Shown in pieces: positions 43,690 through 52,808 of a stretch of DNA of 64,000 bases. The position numbers were made by a program, and so were the translations under genes. Positions within the stretch are counted from its first letter, which is position 1. Each line of letters starts with the position of its first letter. The DNA lies in the NCBI RefSeq assembly GCF_000308555.1, contig NZ_BAFY01000132.1:1-64000 (forward strand). The letters are read 5' to 3'. Under the pieces are notes generated by a model. That model was not told the origin of the DNA and did no database searches. It was given only the letters and a program-made list of their open reading frames with translations. Source of the stretch: Nocardia cyriacigeorgica NBRC 100375 (GTDB lineage Bacteria > Actinomycetota > Actinomycetes > Mycobacteriales > Mycobacteriaceae).

Positions 43690-44559
43690 TCAGGCGATTT
43701 CTTCGACCGTGCGCTCGAACGCCAGCCCACCGTTGCCCTCGGCGATCTGACGGTCGATCAGGTGCTGCATGGGCGCCAGGAAATCCGGGGCCGCGCCGGC
43801 ATCGCGGGTGGCACGCACGATCGCGTCGACGGCAGGCTTGTGGAATGCGACATCCTGGACGCCATCGCGGTAGTCACCGGCGTCGATGAGCTTTCCGTAG
43901 TCGGGCAGCAGCTGCGCCATCGCCGTCACCCACGCGGCCGCCCGTTCGGCATAGGCCTGGGCCGACACCCCCACCGAGCGAGTCATCGCCACACCGTTGA
44001 AGAAACCACCGAACATGCCGTACATCGCCGACAGCAGCGAGAAATCCAACGTCGAGGCCAGACCGGCGTCGGCGCCGAAGTATTCGGCCGAGGCTAGCAG
44101 TTCCAGTGTCACGCGGTGCTCGTCGAAAACCGTCTGAGCGCCGCTGTAGAGGATCGACGCGCCGGGCTGCCCGATCATCGGCGGGACCGCCATGATGCCG
44201 CCGTCGAGGTAGTCGATGCCGTGCGCTTCGGCCCACCGCGCCGAGGCGCGGGACTCCTCGGGCGTGGTGCTGGTCAGGTTGATCACCGCGCGCCCGGACA
44301 GTTGGTCGGCGACCGGGTCGAGGGTGGCGTGCACCGAGGCGTGGTCGAGCAGCAGCACGATGATCACCGGACTCGCGGCGATGGCGTCGGTGAGCGAAGC
44401 GGCACTGCTCGCGCCGGCGGCGACGAGCTCGGCGTCCTTGCCGGGGGTGCGGTTCCAGACCGTGACGGATCGGCCGCCCTTCAGCAGCGTGGCGACGAAG
44501 GCTCGGCCCATGGCGCCGAGGCCGAGGACGGTGACCGGTGCAGGGGTGGTGTCGGGCAT
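43690..44559 (-). CDS. Imine reductase-like NADP(H) oxidoreductase
   Basis: A 289-aa protein of the 6PGDH/beta-hydroxyacid dehydrogenase superfamily, closest to imine reductases. The N-terminal Rossmann fold has VTVLGLGAMGRAFVATLLKG and the Arg after VTVWNRT that marks NADPH use. The C-terminal helical domain contains TLDFSLLSAMYGMFGGFFNG, whose Asp probably matches the catalytic Asp of R-selective imine reductases. AGGAG lies 10 nt before ATG44559; ATG44568 is possible. It is divergent from an HxlR regulator with an inverted repeat between, suggesting induction by its substrate or a toxic aldehyde/imine. Confidence 0.87.
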   Translation of the reverse strand: MPDTTPAPVTVLGLGAMGRAFVATLLKGGRSVTVWNRTPGKDAELVAAGASSAASLTDAIAASPVIIVLLLDHASVHATLDPVADQLSGRAVINLTSTTPEESRASARWAEAHGIDYLDGGIMAVPPMIGQPGASILYSGAQTVFDEHRVTLELLASAEYFGADAGLASTLDFSLLSAMYGMFGGFFNGVAMTRSVGVSAQAYAERAAAWVTAMAQLLPDYGKLIDAGDYRDGVQDVAFHKPAVDAIVRATRDAGAAPDFLAPMQHLIDRQIAEGNGGLAFERTVEEIA

Positions 44560-44637
44560 GGAAGACATCTCCTGGGTTCGGCAGCGCGCTCGTTCGCGCC
44601 GCATGCACCAACCCTGCGGTGTACCGGATATCTCGAC

Positions 44638-44664
44638 AAGTACCTACTATTTTGTCGGGTACTT
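44638..44664. promoter_or_regulatory. HxlR-type operator
   Basis: AAGTACC-N13-GGTACTT, a perfect 7-bp inverted repeat, in the divergent promoter region; the flanking GACAA and inner TTGTC add a second, overlapping repeat. Confidence 0.62.
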
Positions 44665-44699
44665 ACCAAACTGTATGTGAACAGGTAGCGAGGTCGGCC

Positions 44700-45056
44700 A
44701 TGGGTGTGAAGAGATCCGGACCATATTTCTGCGGCATCGACGCCGCCATGGATGTCGTCGGCGGGAAATGGAAATCGCTGATCCTGTGGGAGCTGCACAA
44801 CCACGGCATGCGCCGCTTCGGCGAATTGCGCCGCGGCCTGCCCGGCATCTCGGAGAAGATGCTCATCCAGCAGCTGCGCGAACTCGAAGAAGACGAGATC
44901 GTCGAGCGCACTGTCTACGCCGAGGTGCCGCCGCGAGTGGAATACCGGCTCACCGAGCTCGGTGCCGCCCTCAACACCGCGCTGGGCCCGCTGGGGGAGT
45001 GGGGGCGCGAGCGGATCGCGCGGATCGGCGCGGACAAGATCCGGGTCGCCTCCTAG
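44700..45056 (+). CDS. HxlR family transcriptional regulator
   Basis: A 118-aa winged-helix regulator of the HxlR type. It shows YFCGIDAAMDVVGGKWKSLI, LWELHNHGMRRFGELRRGLP, ISEKMLIQQLRELEEDEIVE and the wing YAEVPPRVEYRLTELG. The Cys near residue 11 (YFCG) matches the sensor Cys of redox- or aldehyde-sensing family members. It is divergent from the imine-reductase gene and probably controls it through the inverted repeat between them. The frame is open to 44538, but ATG44700 fits the family start. Confidence 0.92.
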   Translation: MGVKRSGPYFCGIDAAMDVVGGKWKSLILWELHNHGMRRFGELRRGLPGISEKMLIQQLRELEEDEIVERTVYAEVPPRVEYRLTELGAALNTALGPLGEWGRERIARIGADKIRVAS

Positions 45057-45230
45057 CAGCCGGCGACGGACCGGCGCGGATAATGCCGCGCGCACCGTGA
45101 CGATGCTGGGTAGCATCGCCGGTCGTGGAGTGATGACCGCACGGCAGCCCTGATCGCGTCCCGGTGACCCGGACGCGATGGATGGTGCTGCCCGCAGGGT
45201 CTTTTCATCACTGCTATCCAGAGGACACTC

Positions 45231-45980
45231 ATGACCGACGAGCAGTTTCTCGCCCACCTCACCGACCGATTGGCCGCGTTGCCCGCGGTGCGAGCGGTCA
45301 CCCTCGGCGGGTCCCGCGCCGAAGGCACCCACACCGCCGACAGCGACTGGGATCTGGCCGTCTACTACCGCGACGGCTTCGACCCGGCCGACCTGCGCGC
45401 CGTCGGCTGGCCCGGCGAGGTGTTCGACCTCGGCGCCTGGGGCGGCGGGGTGTTCAACGGCGGCGCCTGGCTCACCATCGACGGCCGCCGCGTCGACATC
45501 CACTACCGCGACCTCGCCGCCGTCGACCGCGAACTCGCCGAAGCCGAGGCTGGCCGATTCCATTGGGAACCGTTGATGTTCCATCTGGCGGGCATACCCA
45601 GCTACCTGCTGCTCGCCGAACTCGCGATCAACACCGTCCTGCACGGTGAGCTGCCGCGCCCGCACTACCCGCGAGCGCTGCGCGAATCCGCGCCCCCGGT
45701 GTGGCGGGAACGCGCCGCACTCACCCTCACCTACGCCGAGAACGCCTACGCCGCACGCGGACAGCTCACCGAGGTGGCAGGTGCGCTGGCGACGGCGGCG
45801 GTGCAGACCGCGCACGCGGTGCTCGCCGCCCGCGGCACCTGGGTGGTCAACGAGAAGCGGATGCTGAACCGGGCGGGACTGCGCGGCGTCGACGACATCG
45901 TCGCGGGCCTGGCTGCCGAGCCGCGGCGTTTGCGCGAGGCCGTCGTGCGGACGCGCGAGCTGTTCGACGCGGCCCAATAG
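45231..45980 (+). CDS. Nucleotidyltransferase domain protein
   Basis: A 249-aa protein with a minimal nucleotidyltransferase active site: VTLGGSRAEGTHTADSDWDL, that is GS-x10-DxD, with a third carboxylate probably in RRVDIHYRD. The C-terminal half is helical (LALTYAENAY-type) and may be a substrate domain. Such stand-alone enzymes adenylylate proteins, RNAs or aminoglycosides. It is not the MntA antitoxin type as no HEPN partner is adjacent. Function is uncertain. Confidence 0.82.
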   Translation: MTDEQFLAHLTDRLAALPAVRAVTLGGSRAEGTHTADSDWDLAVYYRDGFDPADLRAVGWPGEVFDLGAWGGGVFNGGAWLTIDGRRVDIHYRDLAAVDRELAEAEAGRFHWEPLMFHLAGIPSYLLLAELAINTVLHGELPRPHYPRALRESAPPVWRERAALTLTYAENAYAARGQLTEVAGALATAAVQTAHAVLAARGTWVVNEKRMLNRAGLRGVDDIVAGLAAEPRRLREAVVRTRELFDAAQ

Positions 45981-46171
45981 CCACGGGGTGACCGTCACCC
46001 GCGCAACAGGCTTCGCGCCGTCCCGATGCCGACGGGTCGGCGCGAAGTGGCCTCGGCAGCTGCGGGTTTGCCGCCGGCGTGGCCGGGTGGGGCGTCAGGT
46101 CGTGTGTCTGGTGTCGTCCGGGCCGATCACAGCGAGCGAGCGGGCCCGACCGGTCACGCGATCGGTGCGTT

Positions 46172-46768
46172 TCACCCCACCCGCACCAAGGCGGTGGCGC
46201 CCAATTCGGATCGGGCCGCGGCCACCAGGTCGACTTCGATGGCCGCGATCGCGCGGTAGCTGGCGATGTAGTGCTCGATCAGCGTCTTGTGTTCGTCGAA
46301 ACCGATCGGTTCGCGAGCGACGGTCGCCGCGGCGGCCTTGGTCACCGAGTGCAGGGCCTGGCCGAGCCGGTCGCATTCCTCGAGCAGAGCGTCATCGGCG
46401 AGCAGGCGAATCACATTGAACAGCACCGGAAGCCGGTCCAACGTCTGCAGGATCTGGGCCTCGGCGTCGTCGACGGTGTCGGCGCTCCACTCCGCGCGCC
46501 GATCGAGCGCATCGGTGACCTCCTCGGAGATGGCGAGGATGTCGGAGACCGCGTCGAGCACCTTCTCCCGTCGCCACCGGTCGTGGTCACGGCTCGCGGC
46601 GGCGCCGTGGGTGGCTTCGGTGGTGCGTTGCGCTGCTTCCACGGCCGCGGCCGCGCGCTCGTCGGCGGCGTCGATCGCGCGACGATGGGAGCGATTCGTC
46701 GCGAAGATCGTCAACGACAGCGCAACGACGACAACAACCGAACTGATGAGGGGCAGCCACGCAGTCAC
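46172..46768 (-). CDS. Membrane-anchored coiled-coil protein of unknown function
   Basis: A 198-aa protein with one N-terminal membrane helix (WLPLISSVVVVVALSLTIFA, residues 4-23) followed by an Ala/Arg/Glu-rich helical region (RRAIDAADERAAAAVEAAQR) likely to be a coiled coil in the cytoplasm, and more helices to the end. No known domain was recognised. GTG46768 is the natural start. It lies 74 bp downstream of the DNA methyltransferase gene on the same strand and may be in its operon, which raises the chance of a linked role. Confidence 0.65.
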   Translation of the reverse strand: MTAWLPLISSVVVVVALSLTIFATNRSHRRAIDAADERAAAAVEAAQRTTEATHGAAASRDHDRWRREKVLDAVSDILAISEEVTDALDRRAEWSADTVDDAEAQILQTLDRLPVLFNVIRLLADDALLEECDRLGQALHSVTKAAAATVAREPIGFDEHKTLIEHYIASYRAIAAIEVDLVAAARSELGATALVRVG

Positions 46769-46842
46769 GCCGCCATCATCGCACCACCGCCTGCGGTGGC
46801 GTCCCGCGGTCGGTGATACTCCCAGTGAATGAGACACCACAC

Positions 46843-48483
46843 CTACAGTCCGAACGCCGCGTCGACCAACGTGTCGATCACCGCGCACTGGTGCGGGGAC
46901 GGCACCGCGCCCGCGCCGAGGACCTCGGCGACCAAAGCGACGATTTCGCGGGCCGGGCCGCACTCCGGGACAGGCAGCGGCAACTGGGCCACGTACTGCG
47001 TCATCCAGCGGCGGCGCCCGGAATAGAGCCGGTTGCCGCATACTTCGTCGTAGAAGCGCAGGCCCAGCCGGGAATTGGCGACGGCCAGCATCAGATAGGC
47101 CAGCTCGTCGCCGCCGATATCGGGCAGCGACATCCAGTAGCAATTGCCGTTGACGATCGCACCGGACCGATCGAGCGCGAACCGCGCGGTGGCACTGATA
47201 TCGGGGAACACGATCTTCGGTTGCGCCCACCGGGCAGGCTGCTGCGGTACCCAGATCTCGAACCATTCGCGCCCACCCTCGGCGACATAGCGGCGGCTGC
47301 GCAACCGCTCGGCATGCGCCTCGAGGTAGGCGCGGGTATCCGGGTAGTCGTCCAGATCGACCACGGTCCGCTTGGCGTGATCGAGCACATACGGATACAG
47401 CACCCGGCTCGCCGGGGTCGGCGACACCCGCCACGGCAGCAGATCATGCTGGGTCAGCAGCGGCCGCAACAGCGCATCCTCCGGGCGGGGGTCGCGTTCG
47501 TGCCAGCGCTCGGAGATGAACACCGGATCCGCGGTGGTCTTGATGCCCACCCGGATGCGCGCCACCTCACCGAAACTGGCCCAGGTGCCTGCGTGCACCC
47601 GCTGCAACCACGCATCGCCTGCCGCATGCGACAACCGCCAGGGCCTGCGCGCCTCCTCGGGCGGCGCGAGATGCCCGGACCGGATCGCGATGGTGCGCCC
47701 GCCGTGGCCGATGACCGTGTCACCACCCTTGGTCAGCGCCTCGTACAGGCCGATCGCACTGGTCGGCGCCGCCTCCGTGTCCTGGTAGGCCGAGGCGTAC
47801 ACGCACCGGAACGCCGCATCGGGGGCCTGGTTGCGGGCGATGACGATCGCGGGGAGCACCGCGGCGGCGAACAGTTTGGTGTCGCCGAGGTCGTAGAGCT
47901 CGACGGGCTGCAGCGACTGCTGCAACACCGCGCGCACATTGGCGCCTGCGCGGGTGGTGAGGAACCGGTTCGAACACAGCAACCCCACCACCCCGTCCGG
48001 GCGCAGCAGCGCAGGCAGCAACGCCACGAACGGGTGCGTGAGATCGATGCGACCGCGCAGCCCGAACCGGGCGGCCAGCAGTTGCGCGGTTGCCTGCCCG
48101 AGCTGCTGGACCCGCACATACGGCGGATTGGTGATCACCGCATCGAAGCGGGCGGTATCGAGTTCGGTTCGTGCGTCGAGGAAATCGCCGGCATGCAGTT
48201 CGACGGTGACACCGAGGCCCGCGGCCCGCACCCGCGCCACCTCCAGTGCGTCCTGGTCCAGGTCGTAGCCGGTCAGCGTCACCGCGACGCCCGGTCGGCG
48301 CTCGCTCAGCACCCGGTGGGCGGCCAACAGCAACTCGCCGTCACCACAGGCCGGGTCGACGATGCGCAGTTCGCCGCGTGCGCCGTCGAGGTGTTCGACG
48401 ACCCGTTCGGCGAGGAACCGCGCGAGATCGGTGGGCGTGTAGTGCTTGCCGTGCCGCTTGATCTCGGCCGGACTCTCGCTCAC
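46843..48483 (-). CDS. N6-adenine DNA methyltransferase (TaqI/Eco57I type), orphan
   Basis: A 546-aa enzyme that methylates adenine in DNA. The catalytic half has HGKHYTPTDLARFLAERVVE, the SAM motif IVDPACGDGELLLAAHRVL (residues 41-59) and the catalytic NPPY at 119-122. The rest (EVARIRVGIKTTADPVFISE, RTVVDLDDYPDTRAYLEAHA, VNGNCYWMSLPDIGGDELAY) resembles the TaqI-type target-recognition domain and central spacer. There is no endonuclease domain and no restriction gene adjacent, so it is an orphan or part of an unnoticed system. GTG48483 has GGAG at 9 nt. The membrane protein gene follows. Confidence 0.88.
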   Translation of the reverse strand: MSESPAEIKRHGKHYTPTDLARFLAERVVEHLDGARGELRIVDPACGDGELLLAAHRVLSERRPGVAVTLTGYDLDQDALEVARVRAAGLGVTVELHAGDFLDARTELDTARFDAVITNPPYVRVQQLGQATAQLLAARFGLRGRIDLTHPFVALLPALLRPDGVVGLLCSNRFLTTRAGANVRAVLQQSLQPVELYDLGDTKLFAAAVLPAIVIARNQAPDAAFRCVYASAYQDTEAAPTSAIGLYEALTKGGDTVIGHGGRTIAIRSGHLAPPEEARRPWRLSHAAGDAWLQRVHAGTWASFGEVARIRVGIKTTADPVFISERWHERDPRPEDALLRPLLTQHDLLPWRVSPTPASRVLYPYVLDHAKRTVVDLDDYPDTRAYLEAHAERLRSRRYVAEGGREWFEIWVPQQPARWAQPKIVFPDISATARFALDRSGAIVNGNCYWMSLPDIGGDELAYLMLAVANSRLGLRFYDEVCGNRLYSGRRRWMTQYVAQLPLPVPECGPAREIVALVAEVLGAGAVPSPHQCAVIDTLVDAAFGL

Positions 48484-48793
48484 CCGCTCTCCGCTCCGTC
48501 GGTGCCGGCTTCGGTGTGGACAGCGTACGAGGCGAACGACCTGCGGTTACCGGAATCGGCTCAGGTGTCGTGCGCGGGATCGGGCAGCGCCGCAGTATCC
48601 GCTCGACCGACCCTGCGGCTATCAAGCCCGCATTCGACCTCCCCGAGGCGCGCGCAGGCCGGATTCGGCTCACCGCGACTCGAATCCGCCAGGCCGTGCC
48701 GACCGCCCCGACCTGCGGATCGGTTGCTATTCGCGCGCCGGGTGACCGACCGAACCGCTGGCAACCCGGTGCGCGGATGGTAGGAAAGGGTAC
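48484..48793. other. Intergenic region between methyltransferase and M20 peptidase genes
   Basis: 310 bp holding the divergent promoters; no gene, palindrome or hairpin of note was found. Confidence 0.35.
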
Positions 48794-50155
48794 GTGTCGG
48801 CAACTGGCGGAGTACCGGGTTCACAGCAACGTTCTCGCGCGGTGTCGGAGGTGGTGGAGCTGGTCAGTGCGCTGATCCGGTTCGACACCTCCAATACCGG
48901 GGAGCTGGCCACCACCAAAGGCGAACAGGAATGCGCCGAATGGGTGGCCGAGAAACTACGCGAGGTCGGCTACACCACCGAATACGTCGAATCCGGTGCA
49001 CCGGGCCGCGGCAACGTCTTCGCCCGTCTCCCCGGTGCCGACTCCTCCCGGGGCGCGCTGCTCATGCACGGCCACCTGGATGTGGTGCCCGCCCGGGCCG
49101 AGGACTGGAGCGTGCACCCGTTCTCCGGCGCGGTCCGCGACGGCTATGTGTGGGGCCGCGGCGCGGTCGATATGAAGGACATGGTCGGGATGATGCTGGC
49201 GGTGGCGCGCCAGTTCAAGATCGAAGGCACCGTCCCGCCGCGCGATCTGGTGTTCGCCTTCCTCGCCGATGAGGAAAACGGCGGCAAGTGGGGCTCGCAC
49301 TGGCTGGTCGACAATCGCCCCGACCTGTTCGCCGGCATCACCGAAGCGGTCGGGGAGGTGGGCGGCTTCTCGCTGACGGTGCCGCGCCCCGACGGCGGGG
49401 AGCGACGGCTGTATCTGGTGGAGACCGCGGAGAAGGGGTTGGGGTGGATGCGGTTGCGGGCCAAGGCCCGCGCCGGGCACGGCTCGTTCCTGCACGAAGA
49501 CAATGCCGTCACCATCCTCGCCGGTGCGGTCGCACGCCTGGGCACCCACACCTTCCCGCTGGTGATCTCGGATTCGGTGGCGGAATTCCTTGCCGCGGTG
49601 TCGCAGGAGTCAGGCCTCGATTTCGACCCGCACAGCCCCGACATCGAGGGCACCCTCGCCAAGCTGGGATCCATCGCGCGCATCATCGGCGCCACCCTGC
49701 GCGATACCGCGAACCCGACAATGCTCGAGGCCGGCTACAAGGCCAACGTCATCCCGCAGACCGCGGAAGCGGTGGTCGACTGCCGGGTGGTGCCGGGGCG
49801 GCAGGCCGCCTTCGAACGCGAGGTCGACGAACTCATCGGCCCGGATGTGGAGCGGGAGTGGATCACCAAACTCGACTCCTACGAAACCACCTTCGACGGC
49901 CACCTCGTCGACGCCATGAACGAGGCGATCCTGGCCCACGACCCGCACGGCCGCACCGTGCCCTACATGCTCTCCGGGGGTACCGACGCGAAAGCGTTCG
50001 CCCGCCTGGGAATCCGCTGCTTCGGCTTCGCCCCACTGCGACTGCCGCCGGAACTGGACTTCGCCGCCCTGTTCCACGGCGTCGACGAACGCGTCCCGGT
50101 CGATGCCCTCGAATTCGGCACCCAGGTGCTGGAACACTTCCTGCTGCACAGCTGA
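48794..50155 (+). CDS. M20/M25/M40 family metallopeptidase (Rv2141c-like)
   Basis: A 453-aa di-zinc hydrolase of the DapE/ArgE/peptidase M20 group. Metal motifs are [12 protein letters not shown] (near residue 95), [13 protein letters not shown], the catalytic FLADEENGG and [30 protein letters not shown] lies in the dimerisation domain. It probably removes an acyl group or splits a dipeptide. It corresponds to Rv2141c, called DapE2 in some lists, though a role in lysine synthesis is not shown. GTG48794 has GGAAAGG upstream. The YbhB gene follows at 22 bp. Confidence 0.92.
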   Translation: MSATGGVPGSQQRSRAVSEVVELVSALIRFDTSNTGELATTKGEQECAEWVAEKLREVGYTTEYVESGAPGRGNVFARLPGADSSRGALLMHGHLDVVPARAEDWSVHPFSGAVRDGYVWGRGAVDMKDMVGMMLAVARQFKIEGTVPPRDLVFAFLADEENGGKWGSHWLVDNRPDLFAGITEAVGEVGGFSLTVPRPDGGERRLYLVETAEKGLGWMRLRAKARAGHGSFLHEDNAVTILAGAVARLGTHTFPLVISDSVAEFLAAVSQESGLDFDPHSPDIEGTLAKLGSIARIIGATLRDTANPTMLEAGYKANVIPQTAEAVVDCRVVPGRQAAFEREVDELIGPDVEREWITKLDSYETTFDGHLVDAMNEAILAHDPHGRTVPYMLSGGTDAKAFARLGIRCFGFAPLRLPPELDFAALFHGVDERVPVDALEFGTQVLEHFLLHS

Positions 50156-50177
50156 ACCGATCCGAGATGAGGAGCCA

Positions 50178-50705
50178 ATGAGCTACAACCCCTATGACGC
50201 TCTCCCGCAGGTCCCGTCCTTCACCGTGACCTCCGACGACGTGGCCGACGGCCAAAGGTTCGGCAACGACCAGGTCAGCGGCGTGTTCGGCGCCGGAGGC
50301 AAAGACGTGTCGCCGCAGCTGTCGTGGTCGGGGTTCCCCGCCGAAACCAAGAGCTTCGCGGTGACGGTGTTCGACCCGGACGCGCCGACGGCCTCCGGCT
50401 TCTGGCATTGGGCCGTCGCCGACCTTCCGGCGTCGGTGACCGGCCTGCCCGCCGGTGCGGGCAGCCAGGGCGGCGAATTGCCCGACGGCGCAGTGCAATT
50501 GCGCAATGACGGCGGGTTCGCCGGCTACGTCGGCGCCGCCCCGCCGCCGGGACACGGACCGCACCGCTACTTCATCGTCGTGCACGCCGTCGACGTCGAC
50601 TCCCTCGATATCCCCGCCGACGCCAGCCCGGCCTTCCTCGGCTTCAACCTCTTCTCCCACACCCTCGCCCGCGCCACCCTGGTCGCCACCTACGAACAGA
50701 ACTGA
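50178..50705 (+). CDS. YbhB/YbcL family (PEBP-like) protein, Rv2140c-like
   Basis: A 175-aa phosphatidylethanolamine-binding-protein homologue. It has [60 protein letters not shown] and [19 protein letters not shown], the full PEBP core with the anion-binding pocket (DPDAP, HW, HRY). The mycobacterial homologue is Rv2140c (TB18.6). Function is not settled. ATG50178 has GGAG at 5 nt and follows the M20 gene by 22 bp: one operon. A strong hairpin follows. Confidence 0.93.
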   Translation: MSYNPYDALPQVPSFTVTSDDVADGQRFGNDQVSGVFGAGGKDVSPQLSWSGFPAETKSFAVTVFDPDAPTASGFWHWAVADLPASVTGLPAGAGSQGGELPDGAVQLRNDGGFAGYVGAAPPPGHGPHRYFIVVHAVDVDSLDIPADASPAFLGFNLFSHTLARATLVATYEQN

Positions 50706-50715
50706 CCCGGATACG

Positions 50716-50751
50716 GCTGTGGCCCTGAGCGTGCTCGCTCAGGGCCACAGC
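50716..50751. terminator. Bidirectional hairpin terminator
   Basis: A perfect 15-bp stem (50716-50730 with 50737-50751) and 6-nt loop, 10 nt after the YbhB stop and before the convergent acyl-CoA synthetase gene. Confidence 0.8.
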
Positions 50752-50771
50752 GCCATCGGCAGGTCCTTCCG

Positions 50772-52601
50772 CTAGTCGACGTTGATCACGCCCTCGGGCG
50801 CCGGATCGGCGTAGAGGGAAGCGATCCGATCGGCGTACTTCGCCGCGATCGGCTGACGTTTCAACGACATCTTCGGAGTCAACTCGTCGCCGCCGGGTTC
50901 CCACACCGCGCCCAGCACGGTGAACCGTTTGATCTGCTCCACTCGCGAGAGCTTCTTGTTGCCCGCCTGCACCGCGGCCAGCACCTCGTCGAGGATTTCG
51001 CGGCGCGTGGCCAGGCCCGCGATATCGGTGTCGGTGGCATCGAGCTCCTTGGCCCGCACCGCCGCGATATCGGGGTCGAGCACGATCAGCGCCGAAATGT
51101 AGGGCTTGGCGTCGCCGATGGCCACGACCTGCCCGATCAGCGACGAGGCCGCCTTGACCGAGTTCTCGATATTGCTGGGGGCGATGTTCTTGCCCGCCTC
51201 GTTGATGATCAGTTCCTTCTTGCGGTCCACGATGCGCAGGTAGCCGTCGCCGTCGAGGGTGCCGACATCGCCGGTGCGCAACCAGCCGTCGTCATCGAAG
51301 GCCTCGGCGGTCTTGTCGGGCATATTGCGGTAGCCGCGGGTGACGATCGGCCCGCGCACCAGCACCTCGCCATCGGCGTCCAACCGCAACTCCAGGCCGT
51401 CGACCGGACGCCCGACCGTGCCGGGGCGCGGCTTGTCGAGTTCGGTGTAGGTGCCGACACCGGTGGTTTCGGACATGCCCCACACCTCCGACACGGTGAA
51501 CCCGAGGCCCAGGAAGTACTCGAGGGTCTCCGCCGGAATGGGCGCCGCACCTGAGGACGCCACCTTCAACTGATCCAATCCGAGCGCGGCCCGCAGCTTC
51601 GACAGCACCAGTGTGTCGGCGATCGGATGCTGCAGACGCAGCGCCAGCGGGCGTCCGCTGCCGGCCAGATCGGCGCGCGCGGCGGCGACACCGGTACTGA
51701 TCGCCCACTGGGCCAGCGACTTCTTCACCCCGGTTTCGGCGGCGAGCTTGGCTTCGATACCGGCCTTGATCTTCTGCCACACCCGCGGCACCCCGAAGAA
51801 CACCGTGGGCGGGGCATCGGGCAGCGCCGCGGCGACCTCACGCGGGTCGGGCACGGTGGTGAGCTGGATGCCGGTGAGCAGATTCATCGCATGCGCCGAA
51901 ATCCGGTCCGCGACATGCGCGGCAGGTAGATACGACACACCCCGATCGTCGATCCCCACCGACAGCGGGCCGTTGACCAGCGCGATCACCTGCGCGAGCA
52001 CATTGCGGTGGGTGATCTCCACACCCTTGGACGGGCCGGTGGTTCCGGAGGTGTAGATGAGAGTGGCCAGATCGTCGGGCTGCACCGCCTGCCAGGCGGC
52101 GTCGAAGTCGAAATCCTCGCCGGCGGCGGCTTCGACGTCGGTCAAGGTGAGCGCGCCGGTGACGGGGCCGTCCACGACGATCAGATGCTCGACCGGCACT
52201 CCGGAACCTTTGATGACGTCGAGGAACTTCTGCTCGGTGACCACCACCGTGTTGGCGGCATTGGTGAACAGGTGGGTGATCTGCTCGGCGGAGCTGGTGT
52301 TGTAGATCGAGAAGGGCGTGGCACCCAGATGCAGGGCGGCGGTGTCGATCAGGTTGAACTCGGGCCGGTTGGTGAGCATGATGCCGACGGTGTCGCCGCG
52401 CCCGACGCCCAGCCCGGCCAGTCCCGCGGCCAGCGCGCGCACCCGTTCGCCGTACTCCCGCCAGGTGATCTCCTGGGTGCCGCCGACCGTGCGCAACGCG
52501 ACCTGATCCGGACGCAGGGTGAGGGTCTGCTGGAAGGCTTGCGGCACCGTATAGACGGTGCTGCCGCTGGGATGGGCGTAGCCGATTTCTGTTGTGGTCA
52601 T
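50772..52601 (-). CDS. Long-chain fatty acid-CoA ligase (FadD15-like)
   Basis: A 609-aa AMP-forming acyl-CoA synthetase of the FadD15/FACL long-chain group. ATP motif LIYTSGTTGPSKGVEITHRN near residue 180, then VFFGVPRVWQKIKAGIEAKL, VWGMSETTGVGTYTELDKPR and DGWLRTGDVGTLDGDGYLRI followed by DRKKELIINEAGKNIAPSNI. It activates long-chain acids to acyl-CoA for beta-oxidation or lipid synthesis. Its C-terminal half is complete, so it should be active. ATG52601 was chosen because upstream codons are not family-like. Confidence 0.93.
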   Translation of the reverse strand: MTTTEIGYAHPSGSTVYTVPQAFQQTLTLRPDQVALRTVGGTQEITWREYGERVRALAAGLAGLGVGRGDTVGIMLTNRPEFNLIDTAALHLGATPFSIYNTSSAEQITHLFTNAANTVVVTEQKFLDVIKGSGVPVEHLIVVDGPVTGALTLTDVEAAAGEDFDFDAAWQAVQPDDLATLIYTSGTTGPSKGVEITHRNVLAQVIALVNGPLSVGIDDRGVSYLPAAHVADRISAHAMNLLTGIQLTTVPDPREVAAALPDAPPTVFFGVPRVWQKIKAGIEAKLAAETGVKKSLAQWAISTGVAAARADLAGSGRPLALRLQHPIADTLVLSKLRAALGLDQLKVASSGAAPIPAETLEYFLGLGFTVSEVWGMSETTGVGTYTELDKPRPGTVGRPVDGLELRLDADGEVLVRGPIVTRGYRNMPDKTAEAFDDDGWLRTGDVGTLDGDGYLRIVDRKKELIINEAGKNIAPSNIENSVKAASSLIGQVVAIGDAKPYISALIVLDPDIAAVRAKELDATDTDIAGLATRREILDEVLAAVQAGNKKLSRVEQIKRFTVLGAVWEPGGDELTPKMSLKRQPIAAKYADRIASLYADPAPEGVINVD

Positions 52602-52808
52602 GTTCCGTTCCCGATGTCGCTGCAGGAACCGAGCGTCCGGGCCGGCTGCCTCGCCGGTGGGCGCGTCGGTCTGTGCCGGCACACCGGCTCACCGAGGCGG
52701 CACCGAGTGACGCGGCTCACTCATGGTAGCCGGAAATCGGACATTGTGACCTGGGTAACGACAGACCGGCCCAGGGGCCGCGACGGCGCCCGGACCGGCG
52801 CGTCCGCG

